A DNA stretch of 53,516 bases. Source: Symbiodinium natans (Eukaryota; Sar; Dinophyceae; Suessiales; Symbiodiniaceae). Positions 1 through 8,994 of this stretch are shown piece by piece (position 1 is the first letter of the stretch; every line of letters starts with the position of its first letter). The stretch lies in NCBI GenBank assembly GCA_905221605.1, contig CAJNDS010001302.1:760001-813516 (forward strand), written 5' to 3'. The translations under genes and the position numbers were made by a program. The notes under the pieces were generated by a model, which was given only the letters and a program-made list of their open reading frames with translations, had not been told where the DNA came from and ran no database searches.

Positions 1-3000
1 GAGAAGCAAGACCTGAACGGGGCTGTCTGAGATACAAGACCCTTTCCAGAGCATCTCCGTTGAGAAAAGCTGCAGTAATGTCACCTGCTGATGCCTCCCA
101 CCCATGAGATTGCCTCCGACTTGCTACAAGCTGCATGATGGTGAGCACCGATAGTCTGTTGATGGTAGGCGCGTCGGTGTCTAGGAGACCGATATCTGGA
201 TCGCGGTGTCCAGACACGACGATCCTCGCCTTCGGTTTCCAAGGAAGACTAGAATCAAGCTTCCGCCGGGACCAGTTCTTGTCTTTGTAGGCAAACCTTG
301 AAGACAGGATACGACTTTTGTCCACACACTCACGAACACGAGCACTTTCTTCGAGCGACAAAGGCTCCAGGGCCTGATACTTGATGTGTTCGTCGTACTG
401 TTTCTCCTCTGCTTGTCGGAAGGCACTATGTTGTTCTGGTGGGATTACTGCCCAGGGGATCTCCTTCTCGTATTGCTTTTCGAGGGACCTGGCTGTACGG
501 CATTGTTTTAACATGTGAACCGACTGGACTCCAGGCCCTTTCTTCCTAACTCTCTTGGGGACAGGAGGAGGTACAGGAGCTTCGAGTCCTCGTCGCTCGC
601 TGGTAGGCCTATCTTCTGCAGTGAGTTCATCTTTCAAATCCTCGGGTTCGAGATCGAACTGAAAATCCATTTCATCACCCTCAAGTTGTTCTTGTCCTTC
701 GTCTGCATCAATGTCGTCAGCATGATCTTCATCTTCATACGTAGCGGGGTCATCGGGATCTAGGTTAAGAAGTCGTTCAAGATCATCGCGGGCAATCCTG
801 GTGGTTAGGATTTCTCCAAGCTCTTCAGAAGTGCTAGGACGGAGATGTTCTTCAGCAACAAGATGACACCGCCCACCAAAAGAAACCCACCAGTTACCAC
901 CTTCATGTCCAATGATCGTTCCGGGCCCCCGCCACTTACCTCGTTTGAAGTTGGACTTTGTCCCTCCTTTGTCAACTCTGAAAAAGCACACCAACTCCCC
1001 GACGCAGTACCCTCCACGCTTAACTCGAGCCCGCTGGATAAGTGCACGACGAAGCTTCGAATCAAGTTGTGTTCTGTAAAAGGCGATCCTGGCCGAGGCA
1101 CGAATATGCATCTCCCGTTGTCGTTGGCGATCATGTGAAAGTATTTCCAGGTATCGTTCTTCGTCATCGCCAGCGCACAGTTCTCCTGGGATTTTGGGAT
1201 CTTTTCCGAACACAGCTTGGGTTGGTGAGAAACCATGTCTCCGGCGCAGCTCGTTCTTAGCTGAGTTCACTGCTTGCAAGGCATAGTAAAGGTCGCTAGC
1301 GTCGATGGACTTCTCATCTATGACTTTTCTGAGCATAGCCTGATACCAGAGCCCATGACGCTCTATGAGTCCTTGCTGCCAATGGGCCTGGCCTGCAGCG
1401 GGGCGAAGCCGGCATCCATGGAATTCAGCATAGTTCGCCAGCCCGGCCTGTAGACCAGTTTCCAAGTCTGCAGCAATTGTTCCTGGTGCCCCAAAAACAG
1501 ATCCCCACATCTGAGTGAACTTCCGCTCAAAGGCTTCGGCAGAATGCCCTTCAAGCTCTCCGACAAGATGGAACGTTGTAGCATGGTCTATGACGGACAG
1601 CAACGAATGTTTCACCTGGGCTGCATCGAAAACTGTGAAAACGTCGACGCTCACGAGCTGGTTGAAATCCAACAAAGATGGCAAACACGCAGGCCTCGCT
1701 GAAGCTGATTGCTTAGCACGATCACAAACCTGACAACGCAGATGTTTGCATGCTTGTATGACATGTTCTTCAGCTCCAGCAAGTCTCAAATGTCTCGCTA
1801 GGTCATGGTTGCTTGGGTGGCCGAGGTTCTGATGAAGTCGACCAAGGGAAGCCTGAACGGGCTTGGGGACCTGAGCGTCAAACTTGACGTTACTAGTCCT
1901 TGCGGCATCTAGTCTTTCAGGAGGTACAGCTTGGGGTTGTTCGCCTTCGGGATCCTGCTGTTCGATCTCTCCGACATATACCGAATGAGGCCCTTGCTGC
2001 AGAACTCCAGGTTGCGCAACACGAAGCACTTGAAAGCCTTGAGCGTCGACATCTAACTGGGTCTCATACATGTTAAGCAAGCTGTCGAAGGCATGGTCTC
2101 TCCACAGCATGTGTTCTTTGTTACCGCTGAGAACGAATATACCCCCCAAGAGGATCTGATTCAACGCAGCGGAGAAGACCTGGGATGCGATTTCGTTGGA
2201 CTTGGCATCGGTGATCTCGTCGTGACCTCGAATCCAGACAACACATGGGTGTAGGGCATGTATGGTTTCGAGAACTCTCTGGCAATCTGAATCGTTGACA
2301 AAATCCTCCCACGAGACCGGTTCTATGACTGAGCTGCCGTTTCCTGCAAGGGTGTAGGTAGCAGCGAAATCTCCAATTTCCAGGATTGATGGTGTGTCTG
2401 GGGATGAACTCGGAAGCATTACCTCGGCGACGTAACTCGAAGCTGCCGTCATACTTAAGGTCAGCAGTGCACTTGCTCGGCTAGCCCCTCGCATGATCTG
2501 TCTTCTGATGCTCTTCTTGGGTCGCCGGACGTGTTCGTTTTTCCAGGATTTGTCCTCAACGGTGATCTTCGTGGGGGTATCCTGCCCAACGGGGAAACCA
2601 AAACTTCTCAGCATGTGCCGTTCTTGTCGTGCCAGTTGCGACACCCCACGTGTTGTGTAAGCAGTAATGCTGATACGATCCCCTTCCCACTCTTCTATGC
2701 CATGTTTACGACGACCATCGAACTTCACGAGCGCACGAGTGTCGACAAGGTGTCCTGAAAGAGCACGCCCTTCGCCATCTGACATAATGTGGGGGACACC
2801 GATCTCTGGCACCTGGGCTTCAGGATCCGTTTCTATCCACAGACGACCGCCGCGGAAATTTCCGAAGGAGATGGTGCTTGCAAGGGTGTCGCTATGGTTG
2901 TGCTGATCACGATGTACAAGAGGACGACAGTTCACATTGATCTGGAGGGAACTCCAGGTACCCTTGGCCCCATGTGCCCGCAAGAAAGCATTCATGTAGC

Positions 3001-5107
3001 GCACAACATAGACATGGTCGAAGGTCTTCTTAATGATGCCGTGGAAGTTACCATGACTATAGGCCCCAAAAGCAATCGAGCTCCCCTGTTCCCCATGAGC
3101 TTGCCTTCGTCTACTGTTCCTAGCATGTTCACACACTCGGCGGGCCAGTTTTTCACAACTCTCGAAGCTGTAATCCTTGGTGCGCAAAAGGTCTTGTGCA
3201 ACGACTTCAAGAGGTAGCTCTTCGGCACTGGACTCTCGACACTCATAGAAGGTTTCAGGGGCCCCGGTAGCATTGGCCTCCATACCGCACACATCTAGGA
3301 CCCCTTCGGCACTAGCGTCGTTGTCGAGGTCAACATCACACGAGAGAATCACATTCCATGCTTCTCCTTGAGCAGGGCGATCCTGGTGGTTAGTGCCTCG
3401 AGTTCCTCTCGTACCTCCGGGGGAGTGTCTTGGGCCATCTTGCTCTCCTCGGATTCGATGCCGCGCTTGGCTCCCATCTGCTTCGCTGTCGGGACATGGT
3501 TCTTGCCCTGATTGTACCCGCTTGCCATGGCCTCCGAAGTCCCCGTCACCAAAGACCACTTCGTTGAGGTCGAACTCGTCTCCTCTGGATCCGGTTGGTA
3601 AGGGATTGCAGCACTCATCTCTGGGTCGTGGTACGTCTCCTTCTGAGGATTGAGGACCTTCTGGGCAAAGTTGGCTAGCTGCCTCAACTCGTGGGACGCC
3701 CCCGATCCCTGCGCTGCTGTTTCCTGAAGACTCCAGCGAAGATACGAATGTGGGAGTTCTCTGAAGAGCAAGTTCTTGTACCTCCCGAACGTCACGATCT
3801 GTTCCGACAGATCTCTTGTCGAGTCTCGTATGATCCTCTGAAGGAGTCCTCGGGTGGGCTTCGGTGGAAGCGGGATCTGCAGCTCGTCCATCTTCTTGAC
3901 TAGCTCGGGCATCGTCATTGAAGAGAGACCTCTCGGGACGCTGGATGGACCATGTAGTTCCTTTCTCTTCTCTGACACCAGCTGACGTATCTCTTCCTTG
4001 CCCCATGTAGTGTGTATCGGCACTTCCAGCCGATGAGCTTCTTCTACCAACTCGCTCCGGCTCATGTTCCAGAGCGTCTTGGCCTTCTGCGACGACATGT
4101 TCCGAACTGCTGCTCTGAAAAGGGGTACGAGGGAACACAGTCCTACCGACCCAAAGAGCTGAATGGGCTGACTCGGGTGAACTCTGCCATGCGTCATGTC
4201 GACTCGGAAGGAGTTGCAAGGACTGACATGCTATAGCAGTGGTGCTTCGGAACGACCCGACGTTGTGGAGGAGTTTATCTCGAACGTTGCTCTGACTTGT
4301 GTGCCATGCATCGGGGGAGAACAGTGCTTTCCGGGGAATGACGTGTATTCGTATGAAAGAAGAAGCCGTTTCTATCCAGAAGTCCTTTGCAAGCTTGGTC
4401 TCACTCCACCAACGCATGAAAACATCAGTGTTCAAAGCCTCGGCACTCAAGAAGTTGAAGACAAAGGGCGATAACTTCTTCGGATAAAAGATAGTCTCGA
4501 AGGGCTGGGAGAGGTTCCGATCGGCACCTCCATCGGCAACACATGCTGACTCACAGCTCCTGGAAGTAGCAAAGGTTGATGCAGAGGCCCTCTCACTACT
4601 CTCACATGTCATGGTCATGTATGCGGCATGAGACTCGCTGGAATGAAGGAGCCGCACTTCGTCCCCGGCCCACTCCTGGGGCGTTGGGAGAGCAAACGTC
4701 GGGAGCCCTTTCACTCGTACGGGAATAGCCGGATGTCCATTTTCCGTCGTGAGGAGCTGGAGATCTTGTACTCCAAGGTGACGAAACGAGGCGCTGTGTC
4801 CTTCAACATCATAAAGCATGCCAATCTTGCTCAGGACGTTTCTTGACAGGAGAAGGGGGACCTCTCTCTGGACGATGGAAGCCCTGACCAAGAAGCCGCG
4901 TCCACCAACGAAGATCGCAATCGTGGCAGTGAAGGTAGCCCGGAAAAGCTTGGAGGCCCCGAACCTGAAGTCGTCCTGGGTGTCGATGAACTGCATCTCA
5001 AGGCCCGCTTCCCGGCCAGCCAACATGTACTTCTGGAGCCACGCCTGTCCCGCCACAGATTTACTGCATGCGGGGTCGGTGATGGCCCGAGGAACCACCA
5101 GGCTTCG
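1..5107 (-). CDS. pol: Pol polyprotein, partial: protease-like, dioxygenase-like, integrase, start of RT
   Basis: I translated this frame through its whole length: 1702 codons with no stop, running off the left edge. Residue 11 begins a retropepsin-like motif that reads DPA instead of DTG/DSG, followed by CSKSVAG. Residues about 715-820 resemble a 2-oxoglutarate/Fe(II) dioxygenase. A GAG-pre-integrase module follows (LHQNLGHPS near 1092; CQVC at 1125-1128). The integrase triad is D1155, D1214 and E1249, spaced as a normal D,D-35-E core. A WRGPGTIIGHEG segment near 1395 looks like the integrase C-terminal domain. RT starts near 1560 and includes DITAAFL, with its metal-binding aspartate at about 1676. 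Codons for roughly residues 304-587 are also open in a second frame (3349-4197). Entry into this frame would be by shifting from gag. Confidence 0.88.
2650..2965 (-). other. 2OG-Fe(II) dioxygenase-like domain inside pol
   Basis: Pol residues about 715-820. The facial-triad pattern is complete: HRD at 2914-2906 (HxD), a distal histidine at 2704-2702 in FDGRRKH, and an arginine nine residues later at 2677-2675 in GDR, the usual 2-oxoglutarate anchor. Between them lies a GNFRGGRLW segment, typical of the conserved strand-turn of these enzymes. N before the HxD and HN after it recall TET/JBP-type nucleic-acid oxygenases. The family rank below '2OG-Fe(II) dioxygenase-like' is not settled from motifs alone. 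It lies between the protease-like part and integrase. Confidence 0.6.
3349..4197 (-). CDS. Second-frame ORF within pol, SAP-like motifs plus FGRYK...YLRW domain
   Basis: A 282-codon ORF one frame away from pol and completely inside it; the frame is open from 4230, with ATGs at 4197, 4098 and later. Residues 45-81 and 91-127 are two SAP-like helix-turn-helix stretches (MSRSELVEEA..., MTMPELVKKM...). Residues 137-155 read FGRYKNLLFRELPHSYLRW, like a small domain seen in other algal retroelement proteins. Residues 258-280 form a short charged coiled coil, then stop. It looks more protein-like than the overlapping pol frame, which here is rich in S, E, P, R, G. Either both frames are used, or two indels displaced an original in-frame segment, or translation shifts into and out of it. 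A separate product with its own start is also possible. Confidence 0.6.
   Translation of the reverse strand: MTHGRVHPSQPIQLFGSVGLCSLVPLFRAAVRNMSSQKAKTLWNMSRSELVEEAHRLEVPIHTTWGKEEIRQLVSEKRKELHGPSSVPRGLSSMTMPELVKKMDELQIPLPPKPTRGLLQRIIRDSTRDLSEQIVTFGRYKNLLFRELPHSYLRWSLQETAAQGSGASHELRQLANFAQKVLNPQKETYHDPEMSAAIPYQPDPEETSSTSTKWSLVTGTSEAMASGYNQGKNHVPTAKQMGAKRGIESEESKMAQDTPPEVREELEALTTRIALLKEKHGM
5061..5107 (-). promoter_or_regulatory. gag/pol overlap requiring a +1 frameshift
   Basis: The gag frame ends at 5061 and the pol frame is open from 5107 downward, after two in-frame stops at 5131-5129 and 5110-5108. The 47-nt overlap can only be joined by skipping one base (+1) or by a -2 shift. Ty1 of yeast uses a +1 shift in an overlap of similar size. 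I see no exact copy of the Ty1 slip site, so the mechanism is inferred. Confidence 0.55.
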
Positions 5108-6782
5108 TCATCTGGCCTCCAGGCTGATTCATTGGGCACTCTGGGTCTTTGTGCCAGTGCCCCCTGCGGCGGCATCCAGCACAATACGAGCGACTTTTGG
5201 CAAGCTGCAACCTGGCCTCAGGAGTATCCTTGTTGCTGGCTTCGTTCCTGGAACCATCCTTGCGAAGAAAACTAGGATCCACTCCCCGAGCCTTCGTGAT
5301 CTCCCTGTACCGGGCCTTGGCTGACTCCTGAGCCATGAACGCCTCGTGCATCTCAGAGGCCTCTTCCTCGGTCATCAGGTGCTCTGTCTCCTCCTCGGCA
5401 ACGTCGTCCTCGTCAATCTCGGTCAAGAAGGCACCTCGTATAGGTTTTCCTTTGCCCCCATCAGGATTGCCGTTGCCGTTGCGCCTCACGAACCACGGGG
5501 GCTTAAAGGACTTCTCGTGGAGGACTGCTGCCTTCTGCAACTTTGCCGTATTGTACTCATTGCCCACGGAAGCAAGGAGGGCAAGTTCCTCTGCACTCGT
5601 GAGGCCGAGGGCATTCAAGTACGCCCAGGCCTTTGCGACTTCAGGGAGGCGACAGTCGATCTCCAATAAGCGGGTGTGGCCACGGTCGAATGCTGAGTTG
5701 AACTCACGGATACTCTGACCTCCTTCACGTCTCAGCTTCTTGAAGAACTGAGTCAAGGCCTCGGCTATCTTCGACACCTCGATCTCCTGGTACCTTTCCT
5801 GGATCCATCTCTTAAACTCCTGCACGCCGTACTCGGAGGCCAACAACTCGACACTGAGCTCTTCAGACTCCACCCACGCTCTTCCGCTAAGATTCTGGTA
5901 AAGCAAGAGGGCTCTTTGCGACGCCGGAGTTCTCGTCACCTTGCACCAGGCATCGATCTGCCTCAGGTACGAGCGGGCTGAGCTGCCAAGCTCATCCCCC
6001 GTCTTGTCTGCCGAAAAGCTCGGCACAGCCATCCGCTCACTCAGGCCACCTTTGAAGTCCTGGCCTTCTTTCGAGGTCGTAGTAGGGACCGGGGGCGTGG
6101 TCGTGGAAGTCCCGGAAGTGGTTTCCCCAAGGCTCCCTCTCCGCTCTCTGTCAGGACCAGGAACACGATTGTTATCTGGACCCTGTGCATCTCGGTCTCC
6201 GTAGTCACATCGGCCACCACTACCTGGCGATTGTGCCTCGCTGGCACCACTCCCACGAGATTCACCCGAGCCTCTGCCCGAGCCATCGGAGGCCTGGTCA
6301 TCAGGACGACCGGCCTGTCCCTCAGGAGGACCTTGGTAGTGGGCCCACGGATCTGTTGCATCACGTTGATCGTTCCTGCCAAAATGGCCGGAATCTTGAC
6401 CCCCATTTGGACGCCTAGCACCATCCCTATCATCCCAGGCATCATACCACCACTGCCGCCCGCCATAGTAGCCATCTCCAGTCCACCACCCAGCGCTACG
6501 CCAAGTAGACTGTCCCCAGGCCCCATGCGAGCGATCCCAAGTTCGCCAAGGATCATCATGACGCCAAGGATCACCCTGACGCCCGTCAACGGTCATGTGA
6601 GGACTAGGATCTGCCGCAGGCACATTCGTGTCAAGAGAGGGTGCATGCTGATCTGGTGCTGCACTGTCTTGCCCGGCAGTAGGCACATGGCCATCCGAAG
6701 CCATTGCACACAGGCTTTGCCTACACTTCCCACCACGAAACAAGACGAGAACAAACAAGGGAAGACAAGACAAACAAACCAA
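5061..6782 (-). CDS. gag: Gag-like protein with zinc knuckle (element 1)
   Basis: A 573-codon ORF that starts 35 bases after the PBS. Residues 1-240 are low-complexity and rich in W, D, G, S and P, with repeated DPWR-like words. Residues about 250-430 form a helical Gag-like core with several tryptophans. An acidic segment follows (456-486), and then a zinc knuckle at 534-549 of the form CX2CX4HX6C, where the last spacing is two longer than the usual CX2CX4HX4C. A Gag of this type would form the particle and bind element RNA. The hydrophobic first 20 residues may not be used; an internal methionine at residue 27 (about 6704) is a sensible alternative start. The ORF ends TAA inside the beginning of the pol frame. 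Confidence 0.85.
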   Translation of the reverse strand: MVCLSCLPLFVLVLFRGGKCRQSLCAMASDGHVPTAGQDSAAPDQHAPSLDTNVPAADPSPHMTVDGRQGDPWRHDDPWRTWDRSHGAWGQSTWRSAGWWTGDGYYGGRQWWYDAWDDRDGARRPNGGQDSGHFGRNDQRDATDPWAHYQGPPEGQAGRPDDQASDGSGRGSGESRGSGASEAQSPGSGGRCDYGDRDAQGPDNNRVPGPDRERRGSLGETTSGTSTTTPPVPTTTSKEGQDFKGGLSERMAVPSFSADKTGDELGSSARSYLRQIDAWCKVTRTPASQRALLLYQNLSGRAWVESEELSVELLASEYGVQEFKRWIQERYQEIEVSKIAEALTQFFKKLRREGGQSIREFNSAFDRGHTRLLEIDCRLPEVAKAWAYLNALGLTSAEELALLASVGNEYNTAKLQKAAVLHEKSFKPPWFVRRNGNGNPDGGKGKPIRGAFLTEIDEDDVAEEETEHLMTEEEASEMHEAFMAQESAKARYREITKARGVDPSFLRKDGSRNEASNKDTPEARLQLAKSRSYCAGCRRRGHWHKDPECPMNQPGGQMTKPGGSSGHHRPRMQ

Positions 6783-6816
6783 CGAACCACCAGCCTAGCC
6801 CAGGACCGCGGCCTAG

Positions 6817-6828
6817 GCTCCGCTACCA
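6817..6828 (-). promoter_or_regulatory. tRNA primer-binding site, element 1
   Basis: The minus strand reads TGGTAGCGGAGC, complementary to a tRNA ending GCUCCGCUACCA. It lies one base inside the candidate LTR. The same 12 bases are found next to the LTR of the second element at 18057-18068. The sequence resembles the initiator tRNA-Met type PBS used by many copia elements (plant form TGGTATCAGAGC); the tRNA identity is inferred. Confidence 0.75.
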
Positions 6829-6829
6829 A

Positions 6830-6978
6830 TGACAAAACAAAGAGAACGAAACCGAACCCCAACCGAAAGAAGACCCTCGGGGCCCCCGCCTGCTGTGCAC
6901 GACCTCGCGCACGTTTTCCTCTGACCAAAAGCCTGCGGGCGGATCTCGTCGACGCCTTGCAGAAAGTTGGGTTTATCA
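6830..6978 (-). repeat. Candidate 5' LTR of the first copia element (149 bp)
   Basis: On the plus strand the segment begins TG (TGACAAAAC) one base after the primer-binding site and ends CA (TTTATCA), directly followed by TTTAGGG repeats. TG...CA ends and the position next to the PBS are what an LTR should show, and a short LTR matches the 122-bp LTRs of the second element. The 3' LTR lies outside the window, so the boundaries rest on these signals only. Confidence 0.6.
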
Positions 6979-7083
6979 TTTAGGGTTTTGGGTCTTGGGC
7001 TTAGGGTTTAGGGTTTAGGGTTTAGGGTTTAGGGTTTAGGGTTTAGGGTTTAGGGTTTAGGGTTTAGGGTTTAGGGTTTAGGG
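6979..7083 (+). repeat. Telomere-type tract (TTTAGGG)n
   Basis: Slightly degenerate first units, then about twelve TTTAGGG units. It directly abuts the candidate LTR end of the first copia element. Confidence 0.95.
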
Positions 7084-7413
7084 CAAGTACAACCATAACC
7101 TCGGCTACAACTTCAACTAGAACGGCAACAGCAACAACACCACCAACAACGAAGCAAAGCAACAAAGGCAGTCAAGTTGCCGGTAGCTGACCTGCTTCTG
7201 CGGGCTTGTTTTTTTTCACCAGTCCCAGCCCTCTACCCGGGCTAGTTGCGCAGAAGCACATGGCCTTATGAGGGTGTCAGGTCTAGGGTTTAGGGTGTAG
7301 CGTTAATTATGCCAGAAGTCTCCATAAGCTGGGTACTGTGGTATTTGCTACGACACCCTATTATGGCAAACCGAGCTCAAGTTCTTTTTTTACAAGAACC
7401 CAGGCTAGGAGTT
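7084..7413. other. Spacer without gene
   Basis: Mixed sequence beginning with an ACAAC/CAACA-rich stretch (7088-7160), a T8 run at 7209 and two isolated telomere units near 7284. No reading frame of note and no recognised element. Confidence 0.6.
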
Positions 7414-7495
7414 GTAGGGTTCTTAAGGGTTTAGGGTTTAGGGTTTAGGGTTTAGGGTTTAGGGTTTAGGGTTTAGGGTGTAGGGTTCTTAAGGG
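7414..7495 (+). repeat. Telomeric tract bracketed by 16-bp direct repeats
   Basis: Eight TTTAGGG-type units (7425-7485) lie between two copies of GTAGGGTTCTTAAGGG, at 7414-7429 and 7480-7495. The right copy leads into the fold-back element at 7492. Confidence 0.8.
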
Positions 7496-7613
7496 AGGGG
7501 GTTCAAGGGGGGTATGCAACCCAAGGTTCCCTAATACTCTCCAGTGCTCCCAAAGGCTCCCTAAGCTTCCCCAAGGTTTCCTAGGTACCTACCCCCCTTG
7601 AACCCCCCTCCCT
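7492..7613. mobile_element. TIR element, family E copy 1 (122 bp)
   Basis: Ends are an almost perfect inverted repeat of about 23 bp: AGGGAGGGGGTTCAAGGGGG at 7492 and its complement ending at 7613. A related copy in the opposite sense occurs at 20031-20126. There is no coding capacity. The G-strand telomeric tract on the left and the C-strand tract on the right extend the inverted symmetry to about 7425-7745. Confidence 0.7.
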
Positions 7614-7616
7614 GAA

Positions 7617-7745
7617 AAACCCTAAACCCTAAACCCTAAACCCTGAACCCTAAACCCTAAACCCTAAACCCTAAACCCTAAACCCTAAACCCTAAACCCT
7701 AAACCCTAAACCCTAAACCCTAAACCCTAAACTAAACCCTAAACC
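7617..7745 (-). repeat. Telomere-type tract (CCCTAAA)n
   Basis: About 18 units in the C-strand orientation, including one CCCTGAA variant and one shortened unit (ACTAAA). It begins three bases after the family E element. Confidence 0.95.
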
Positions 7746-8284
7746 AGATAAGTTAGGGGTTAGTGGCAAGCAATCGGCTGCAAGGATGGCAAAAGCGTTC
7801 ATTTTTTGCGCGCCTCCAGGTTGAGGGGTACTTTTGGAGCGTTTAGGGTTTAGGGTATAGGGTATAGGGTATAAGGTTTAGGGTTTAGGGTTTAGGGCTA
7901 CCATAAGCCCTTAAACAATCATAAGTGAATCTCCTGTGTTCCCAAAAGCAGCCAGCAAAGGAAGCCAAGGACAGTGTGCAATTCGGACCCTGGCAGCGGG
8001 CGCGTGAAGCAGCACAAAAGTCTGCTACTCACGCGGTTTTTTTCGGTTCTTGGGATGTATATACATATATATATATATATAGGGCTTAGGGTATCAACTA
8101 GGGGTGGCGACCCGACTGCTGAAAAGATCTGTTGCGCGCAAGTTCTGCTAACGTGGAGGAGAGTGCGGCGCGAGAAGCGCTGCCACCTGCGGGCGGTCGT
8201 GGGCCGGCGAGTGAAGCAGCAAAAAGCTGCTACACGCACGTCAGGCAGCATCATGTCGAGGGCAGAGCCAAGGGTGTGCAGCGC
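7746..8284. other. Spacer with short telomeric tract and TA repeat, no gene
   Basis: A G-strand tract at 7841-7898 contains GGTATAG variants. A (TA)n microsatellite lies at 8055-8081. Around it is GC-rich unique sequence. The short open frames on both strands here resemble nothing known and I do not call them. Confidence 0.6.
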
Positions 8285-8364
8285 AGGGTTTAGGGTTTAG
8301 GGTTTGGGGTTTGGGGTTTAGAGTTTAGGGTTTAGGGTTTAGGGTTTAGGGTTTAGGGTTTAGA
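8285..8364 (+). repeat. Telomere-type tract with TTTGGGG variants
   Basis: About eleven units, mostly TTTAGGG with TTTGGGG and TTTAGAG variants. Confidence 0.9.
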
Positions 8365-8674
8365 GCGCCCGCTGCCCTTCCTATCCTTGACGTTCCTTCA
8401 CGACTGCCCCCCCTGCGGATGTCGTTTTGACTGGATTTTTCTGCTAGAGTCGTGAAGACTTGGAGATGTTCTCCACATTCCGCGCGGTCATATGGCGATC
8501 CTGAGTCACAAGTAGCAGGGATCATTGGTGCCCGCAACCGGAAACAGCTTCAGGATGCAGGCGGTTTCGGGCTTCGCTTTCAGGTTTTTGAGTAACCCGG
8601 AACCCTAAACCCAGTATAATCAAATAGTCCCCCCTAGAAACCGGCTTGATTGGCTCATGGAAATGCCCTCCTTC

Positions 8675-8855
8675 ACACCCCCCCACCCCCCTCGTGCCCC
8701 CTTGCCTCATGCCCCCGCCCTCCCGCATAGCCTTTAAGTGTCCATCACACCCCCCCCCCCTCCCCCCCAACTGCCTCCTTTTCCAACCCCCCCCCATATG
8801 CCCCTCCCCCCCCCCACCCTCCCGACACCCCCCCCCCTCCCCTAAGCAGGGGGGA
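8675..8855. repeat. C-rich homopyrimidine tract
   Basis: Long C runs separated by T and A on the plus strand, hence G-quadruplex-capable on the minus strand. It is followed at 8855-8930 by a G/T-rich stretch (GTGTGTGGTGTGG...). Proline-rich frames across it are by-products of composition. Confidence 0.85.
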
Positions 8856-8994
8856 ATGTGGAGTGAGGATGTGTGTGGTGTGGAGTGCGGAGTGTGGTGG
8901 TGGCAGCGGTGGTTGTGGTGGTAGTGTGTGGTGCCTACTCCATGTTGGCGTCAATTCAGGCTAGCTTTCGTTATCCTCGGGTGTGCCCCTCAAG

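Larger units (their letters stand above)
1..6978 (-). mobile_element. Ty1/copia-type LTR retrotransposon, 5' part only
   Basis: Read on the minus strand, the order is candidate 5' LTR, tRNA primer-binding site, gag with a zinc knuckle, protease-like segment, linker, dioxygenase-like domain, GAG-pre-integrase module, DDE integrase, and the start of reverse transcriptase. Integrase before RT is the Ty1/copia order. The element runs off the left edge, so the rest of RT, RNase H and the 3' LTR are not visible. No stop breaks gag or the visible pol frame, which suggests a recent or still active copy. The right end abuts a TTTAGGG tract, so it sits in or beside telomeric repeats. Target-site duplication cannot be tested here. 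Confidence 0.9.

Noticed and set aside
6593-6979. 128-codon minus-strand ORF over LTR and leader
   Set aside because: Overlaps the gag start, PBS and candidate LTR in another frame; no protein features.
6979-7083. True chromosome end
   Set aside because: Tracts occur in both orientations with non-telomeric DNA on both sides, so they are interstitial.
8646-8924. Proline-rich 92-codon ORF
   Set aside because: Product of the C-rich tract; no domain and not bounded by gene signals.
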